Notes under the pieces: generated by a model | Databases searched by the model: none | Told to the model about the DNA's origin: nothing | Seen by the model: only the letters and a program-made list of their open reading frames with translations | Shown here: piece after piece, positions 5,497 to 8,332 of the stretch | Layout: each line of letters begins with the position of its first letter | Numbering within the stretch: the stretch's first letter is position 1 | Translations under genes and position numbers: made by a program | NCBI GenBank assembly: GCA_015494005.1 | Contig: WGCB01000208.1 | Location: 1-8,332 of the forward strand | DNA length: 8,332 nucleotides | Reading direction: 5' to 3' | Source: Caldilineaceae bacterium | GTDB lineage: Bacteria > Chloroflexota > Anaerolineae > Caldilineales > Caldilineaceae

Positions 5497-7230
5497 ATGG
5501 CACAGAATTCACCGATTTTTCTCATCGACGACCTGCTGACGGACGAGAGCCAGGGGGTCAAGCCAGCGAAGACCATCCACTCTCGCCAGCCAGGCAGCAG
5601 CGGCCTGGGCTCCCTGGTCAAGGAGTCCGGTGCCAGCATGGAGACCCACACCTTCGGGATGGAGACCACCATCTTCGAGTTCGACCTGGAAGGCTACGTG
5701 GAGGACTTCAACGAGCGGGTGGTGGGGGCCTACAGCCAGGGCGCGGACGACGAGCTCCCCGCGGACCTGGGAGTGGCCCGCTCCCTGGTGCCCCCGGGCA
5801 CCGGCGCCTTCCGGGACTTCTCCTACATCGCCCCGGAGATCCCGGAGTTCGTCCACGAGAACTGCGTGGGCTGCATGACCTGCGTCACGGAGTGCCCGGA
5901 CACGGCCATCCTGGGCAAGGTGGTGGAGCCCCAGGTCCTGGAGGAGATGCTGGCCCAGGCCCCGGAGGAGTATCGGCAGTGGCTGCGGGAGCAGTGGGCC
6001 GAGACCAACAAGTTCTACAAGGTGCCGGAGAAGAAGAACCCGGGCAGCGGCGGCCTCTTCGGCATTTTCATCGACCCCACCAAGTGCAAGGGCTGCGCGG
6101 AGTGCGTCCAGGTCTGCCACGACCTGGGCTACGACGCGCTGAAGATGATCGAGAAGGAGGACGACACCATCCCCACCTTCAAGGCCGGCTTCGACTTCTT
6201 CCGCAAGCTGCCCCCCACCCCGGACCGCTTCATCAACGAGCGAGTGCTGGTGGACATGATGCTGGCGGACCGCACCCTGGGCTACGTGGGCGGGGCCGGC
6301 TCCTGCGCCGGCTGCGGCGAGGCCACGGCTCTGCGCATGTGGATGGCCGCCACCTCCTTCCAGGTGGGCCGGGAGAACATCGGCATCGTCAACGCCACGG
6401 GCTGCTCCACGGTCTACGGCAGCACCTACCCCTACAACCCCTGGACCGTCTCCTGGACCAATTCCCTCTTCGAGAACGCGGCCACGGATGCCATGGGCGT
6501 CCGGGCCCGGTGGGACCAGATGGGCTGGCACGAGAAGCGCCTCTGGGTCATCGGCGGGGACGGGGCCATGTTCGACATCGGCTTCGCCTCCCTGAGCCGG
6601 ATGCTGGCCAGCGGCATGGACATCAAGGTGCTGATCCTGGACACCCAGGTCTACTCCAACACCGGCGGCCAGGCCTCCACCGGCACCTTCACCGGCCAGG
6701 GCACCAAGATGTCCCCCTTCGGCAAGGCCCAGCAGGGCAAGCAGGAGCGGCGCAAGGAGATCGCCCAGATCGCCATGATGCACCCCAACGTCTTCGTGGC
6801 CCAGACCACCGCCGCCCACATCAACCACTTCTACCGGGCGGTGATGGCGGCCAACGAGTTCCCTGGCCCGGCCATCGTCAACGTCTACACCACCTGCCAG
6901 CCGGAGCATGGCGTGGGGGACAACGAGGCCTCCCAGCGGGCCCGGGCCGCGGTGGACAGCCGAGCATTCCCCCTGCTCATCTACGATCCACGGGCCGGGG
7001 ACACCATCCGGGAGCGGCTGAGCCTGAAGGGCAACCCCAACGTGAAGGAGGACTGGTACGTCAATCCCAAGACGAAGGAGCCCTTCACCTTCATCGACTT
7101 CGCTCGGGGCGAGGGCCGCTTCGCCAAGCATTTCGACAAGGACGGCAACCCCAGCCAGATGCTCCTGGACGCCCAGGCGGATCGCCTGGCCAACTGGCAC
7201 ACCCTCCAGGAATTGGCCGGCCTGCGCTGA
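5497..7230 (+). CDS. 2-oxoacid:ferredoxin oxidoreductase, ferredoxin/thiamine-diphosphate chain
   Basis: This 577-residue chain is the C-terminal half of PFOR. Residues 1-120 form a leader region ending in a PPGTGAF...EIPEF stretch like that before the ferredoxin domain in single-chain PFOR. The ferredoxin domain has cluster motifs C123-x2-C126-x2-C129-x3-C133-P and C197-x2-C200-x2-C203-x3-C207. The second lacks the usual following Pro and has His instead. The thiamine-diphosphate domain carries CAGCGE (Cys270, Cys273), NATGCS (Cys303) and Cys467 in TTCQPEHGVGD, the four expected ligands of the proximal [4Fe-4S] cluster. It also has the metal/cofactor motif GGDGAMFDIG (353-362) with YSNTGGQAS (Asn388). 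The C-terminus (SLKGNP...NPKTKEPFTF...GRFAKHFDKDG) matches the PFOR tail. AAAGGA (5484-5489) lies seven bases before the ATG. It must pair with the upstream chain, since neither holds a complete active enzyme. Electrons would leave through the ferredoxin domain to ferredoxin or flavodoxin. Confidence 0.93.
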   Translation: MAQNSPIFLIDDLLTDESQGVKPAKTIHSRQPGSSGLGSLVKESGASMETHTFGMETTIFEFDLEGYVEDFNERVVGAYSQGADDELPADLGVARSLVPPGTGAFRDFSYIAPEIPEFVHENCVGCMTCVTECPDTAILGKVVEPQVLEEMLAQAPEEYRQWLREQWAETNKFYKVPEKKNPGSGGLFGIFIDPTKCKGCAECVQVCHDLGYDALKMIEKEDDTIPTFKAGFDFFRKLPPTPDRFINERVLVDMMLADRTLGYVGGAGSCAGCGEATALRMWMAATSFQVGRENIGIVNATGCSTVYGSTYPYNPWTVSWTNSLFENAATDAMGVRARWDQMGWHEKRLWVIGGDGAMFDIGFASLSRMLASGMDIKVLILDTQVYSNTGGQASTGTFTGQGTKMSPFGKAQQGKQERRKEIAQIAMMHPNVFVAQTTAAHINHFYRAVMAANEFPGPAIVNVYTTCQPEHGVGDNEASQRARAAVDSRAFPLLIYDPRAGDTIRERLSLKGNPNVKEDWYVNPKTKEPFTFIDFARGEGRFAKHFDKDGNPSQMLLDAQADRLANWHTLQELAGLR

Positions 7231-7251
7231 ACTTTCCCCCTCTGCCACATC

Positions 7252-7291
7252 CAGGGGCGGAGTCGGGCATCCTGGCTCGGCTTCGCCCCTG
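7252..7291 (+). terminator. Possible 3' stem-loop of the PFOR operon
   Basis: CAGGGGCG (7252-7259) and CGCCCCTG (7284-7291) are perfect 8-bp inverted repeats separated by 24 bases, starting 21 bases after the TGA of the second PFOR chain. Position and GC content suit a transcription end or a 3' stabilising structure. The bases after it (TTCCGCCTCC) do not form a T-run, so intrinsic termination is not clearly supported. Confidence 0.4.
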
Positions 7292-7377
7292 TTCCGCCTC
7301 CCCGCCTGCTTCCGAGGAGAGGCCGTTTCCCATCCCGCGCTGTGATCTGTCGCACACCTCGGCTGTGACCCGGGCCA

Positions 7378-7406
7378 TTGTCCGGGCCGAGCCGACGGTG
7401 TAGGAT
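7378..7406 (+). promoter_or_regulatory. Candidate promoter of the secreted-protein gene
   Basis: TTGTCC (7378-7383) and TAGGAT (7401-7406) are separated by exactly 17 bases. Each matches four of six consensus positions for a sigma-70-type promoter. Transcription would start near 7413 and give a leader of about 270 nt containing both palindromes. The -10 lies inside the GTGTA...TACAC dyad, which could allow repressor control. The match is moderate in a GC-rich context. Confidence 0.4.
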
Positions 7407-7471
7407 CCCCGTACACGTTGGCGATGCCCTTCCATGGCTACGGCCTCCCCCCAGGCGTGGCCATGCCGGGC

Positions 7472-7484
7472 GACACCAGGTGTC
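7472..7484. promoter_or_regulatory. Palindrome GACACC-A-GGTGTC, operator candidate
   Basis: This is a perfect inverted repeat of 6-bp arms around one central base. It shares the pattern GACRCC-N-GGYGTC with a second copy centred 57 bp downstream. The odd centre is better suited to a dimeric DNA-binding protein than to an RNA hairpin, which could keep only five pairs and a three-base loop. Confidence 0.45.
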
Positions 7485-7527
7485 CCCTCCCAGCTCCGCT
7501 CCACCAGCCGAGCCGGTCCGCTTGGAC

Positions 7528-7542
7528 GGACGCCCGGCGTCC
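7528..7542. promoter_or_regulatory. Palindrome GGACGCC-C-GGCGTCC, operator candidate
   Basis: This is a perfect inverted repeat of 7-bp arms around one central base. Its inner 13 bp (7529-7541) differ from the copy at 7472-7484 only at the centre and at one symmetric pair (A/T becomes G/C), so the symmetry is preserved despite the change. As RNA it could form six GC-rich pairs with a CCG loop. Confidence 0.45.
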
Positions 7543-7591
7543 TGAGCTCAGTCGCCATCGTACCCTCCGTCGTTGTCCCCCTTATTCCAGT

Positions 7592-7634
7592 CCGTGTTTC
7601 CACACCGATCCAGCAGCACACCCGTGTTTCCGCA
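7592..7634 (+). repeat. Direct repeat CCGTGTTTCCRCA, two copies 30 bp apart
   Basis: Copies at 7592-7604 and 7622-7634 differ at one position (A or G at 7602/7632). A weaker relative, GCGTTCCCA, lies at 7656-7664, two to three helical turns further on. The spacing of about three helical turns would place bound proteins on the same face of the DNA, just ahead of the secreted-protein start. Confidence 0.4.
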
Positions 7635-7672
7635 GCGAGCACCGTGCATCCCATTGCGTTCCCATCGAGAGG

Positions 7673-7679
7673 AAGGAGG
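7673..7679 (+). promoter_or_regulatory. Strong ribosome binding site for the GTG start at 7685
   Basis: AAGGAGG, followed by A, is a full Shine-Dalgarno match with five bases to the GTG. It fixes a non-ATG start and shows that the downstream gene is real. Confidence 0.85.
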
Positions 7680-7684
7680 ACACT

Positions 7685-8332
7685 GTGAAGAGAGCAACTG
7701 CTACATGCCCCGTTCTGAAGAAACCGTTCATCGCCATCCTGACCCTGCTGGTGGCGCTGGTCGGAGGCATCTACTTCGCCTCCGCCAATGCCGCGCCGCT
7801 GGCCACCACCATCGACTTCGAGACGCCCAACCTGGGCACGGCCGATCGCCAGGTGATCGATCCCTACGTGGATCCGGCCACCGGCGTGAAGTTCACCGTG
7901 GCCCCGGGCAGCTCGTCCGTCGCCCAGATCGGCCTGGTGAAGAACAGCGCCACCAGCGCCTGCGTTCCCCCGGCCGACGCCAACCAGAAGCTGGGCACCG
8001 GCGTCTCCACCGTCCCGGACAGCATCGGCAAGTCCAGTTTCGCCATTCGGGCGGACTTCCCCCAGGAGCTTCAGCCTCCGGTGACCGTCAGCGCCCTGTT
8101 CCAGAGCGGTGAAGGACAGCCCATCCGCATCCGCCTCTACGACAGCCAGGACAATCTGGTGAACAGCAACACCAGCGTCCTGCCCAAGGGCGACGGCACC
8201 TGCAACCAGCCCGGTGCGCCCCGGAGCAGCGCCACCCTCAGCGTCCGCTCCGTGGAGAGCCCGGTGGCCTACGCCATCCTGGACGTGGACACGGCCACCG
8301 GCGGCGCGGTCTTCGTCATCGACGACTTCACC
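7685..8332 (+). CDS. Secreted protein of unknown function (partial, continues past window)
   Basis: The frame from GTG 7685 stays open for 216 codons to the last base of the window and lacks a stop, so the C-terminus is missing. The N-terminus is a classical signal peptide: a basic start (MKRATATC...KK), a hydrophobic core at residues 14-31 and a probable signal-peptidase site after ASANA (Ala36). The mature part is Thr/Ser/Val-rich with alternating strands, for example TTIDFETPNLG, TGVKFTV, VTVSALFQSG, IRIRLYDSQ and GGAVFVIDDF. This suggests an extracellular beta-sandwich. Cys93 and Cys173 could form a disulphide. The DFETP opening and VIDDF segment resemble carbohydrate-binding or adhesion-type modules in general style, but no family is recognised. 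G/C-rich third positions match the neighbouring genes. The larger open frames overlapping it in other phases are shadows. Confidence 0.85.
   Translation, partial: MKRATATCPVLKKPFIAILTLLVALVGGIYFASANAAPLATTIDFETPNLGTADRQVIDPYVDPATGVKFTVAPGSSSVAQIGLVKNSATSACVPPADANQKLGTGVSTVPDSIGKSSFAIRADFPQELQPPVTVSALFQSGEGQPIRIRLYDSQDNLVNSNTSVLPKGDGTCNQPGAPRSSATLSVRSVESPVAYAILDVDTATGGAVFVIDDFT

Larger units (their letters stand above)
7231..7684 (+). other. Gene-free regulatory region upstream of the secreted protein
   Basis: No convincing gene lies in these 454 bases. Frames open on either strand give Pro/Ser/Arg- or Gly-rich products without ribosome binding sites or family resemblance. The region is instead dense in dyads and repeats: an 8-bp inverted repeat soon after the PFOR stop, a promoter-like pair of hexamers, GTGTA/TACAC (7398-7402 and 7412-7416), two related palindromes, and a direct repeat at 30-bp spacing close to the downstream start. 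A further inverted repeat, TCGGCT (7359-7364) with AGCCGA (7390-7395), flanks the -35 hexamer. Confidence 0.6.

Noticed and set aside
5473..5501. Internal promoter for the second PFOR chain based on TTTACA at 5473
   Set aside because: A -10 at the correct spacing would fall on CATGGC at the start codon, which is no match. The nearer A-rich stretch has no -35.
5509..7416. 635-codon minus-strand open frame opposite the second PFOR chain
   Set aside because: Same reverse-frame artefact: low complexity and no motifs, while the plus strand encodes twelve expected cluster cysteines and the thiamine-diphosphate motif.
7091..7654. 187-codon minus-strand frame across the PFOR end and the spacer
   Set aside because: It is Gly/Arg-rich and overlaps the conserved PFOR C-terminus. 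No ribosome binding site or motif is visible.
7434..7688. 84-codon plus-strand frame in the spacer before the secreted protein
   Set aside because: It has a Pro/Ser/Arg-rich composition and no ribosome binding site, and it overlaps the true GTG start in another frame.
7573..8112. 179-codon plus-strand frame overlapping the secreted protein
   Set aside because: Its Arg/Gly/His-rich product is a shifted reading of the secreted-protein gene, which has a strong ribosome binding site and a signal peptide.
1..8332. CRISPR array, tRNA or rRNA genes, insertion sequences
   Set aside because: I looked for these by eye and saw no regularly spaced 25-40 base repeats, cloverleaf pattern, rRNA-like sequence or transposase.

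Overview
This is a GC-rich bacterial window with tightly packed genes and strong GCC/CTG/GTG codon preference. The gene content is a large split pyruvate:ferredoxin oxidoreductase (PFOR)-type enzyme, a di-heme cytochrome c peroxidase, two lipoproteins and a secreted protein. This would fit a member of the Chloroflexota (Caldilinea/Litorilinea-like), but that placement is an inference from general resemblance and no phylogenetic marker is present.

Layout. Positions 1-132 hold the 3' end of an unidentified plus-strand gene. It converges on a minus-strand cluster of three genes, transcribed from about 2590 down to 184: a DUF6174-like lipoprotein, a YtkA/FixH-like lipoprotein with a possible His/Met metal site, and a membrane-anchored di-heme cytochrome c peroxidase (MauG/CCP family). 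The gaps are about 50-60 bases and all three products are directed outside the membrane, so they look like one operon. A divergent spacer (2591-2968) carries a good sigma-70-type promoter and a leader of about 160 nt for the plus-strand operon.

That operon encodes a 2-oxoacid:ferredoxin oxidoreductase cut into two chains. The first (2969-5365) holds the alpha and gamma domains plus an unusual C-terminal pair of CBS domains. The second (5497-7230) holds a two-cluster ferredoxin domain and the thiamine-diphosphate domain with the proximal cluster cysteines. Together they make a full PFOR with three [4Fe-4S] clusters and a built-in candidate adenylate sensor. The spacer between them contains a nine-unit heptanucleotide repeat and a strong stem-loop.

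Positions 7231-7684 are gene-free but contain a candidate promoter, two related odd-centre palindromes and a 30-bp-spaced direct repeat. They lead into a GTG-started secreted protein (7685 to the window end) placed by a near-perfect Shine-Dalgarno sequence.

The points most worth following are the CBS-fused split PFOR, the heptad repeats that make two opposing transcripts complementary over 15 nt, and the paired palindromes upstream of the secreted protein.
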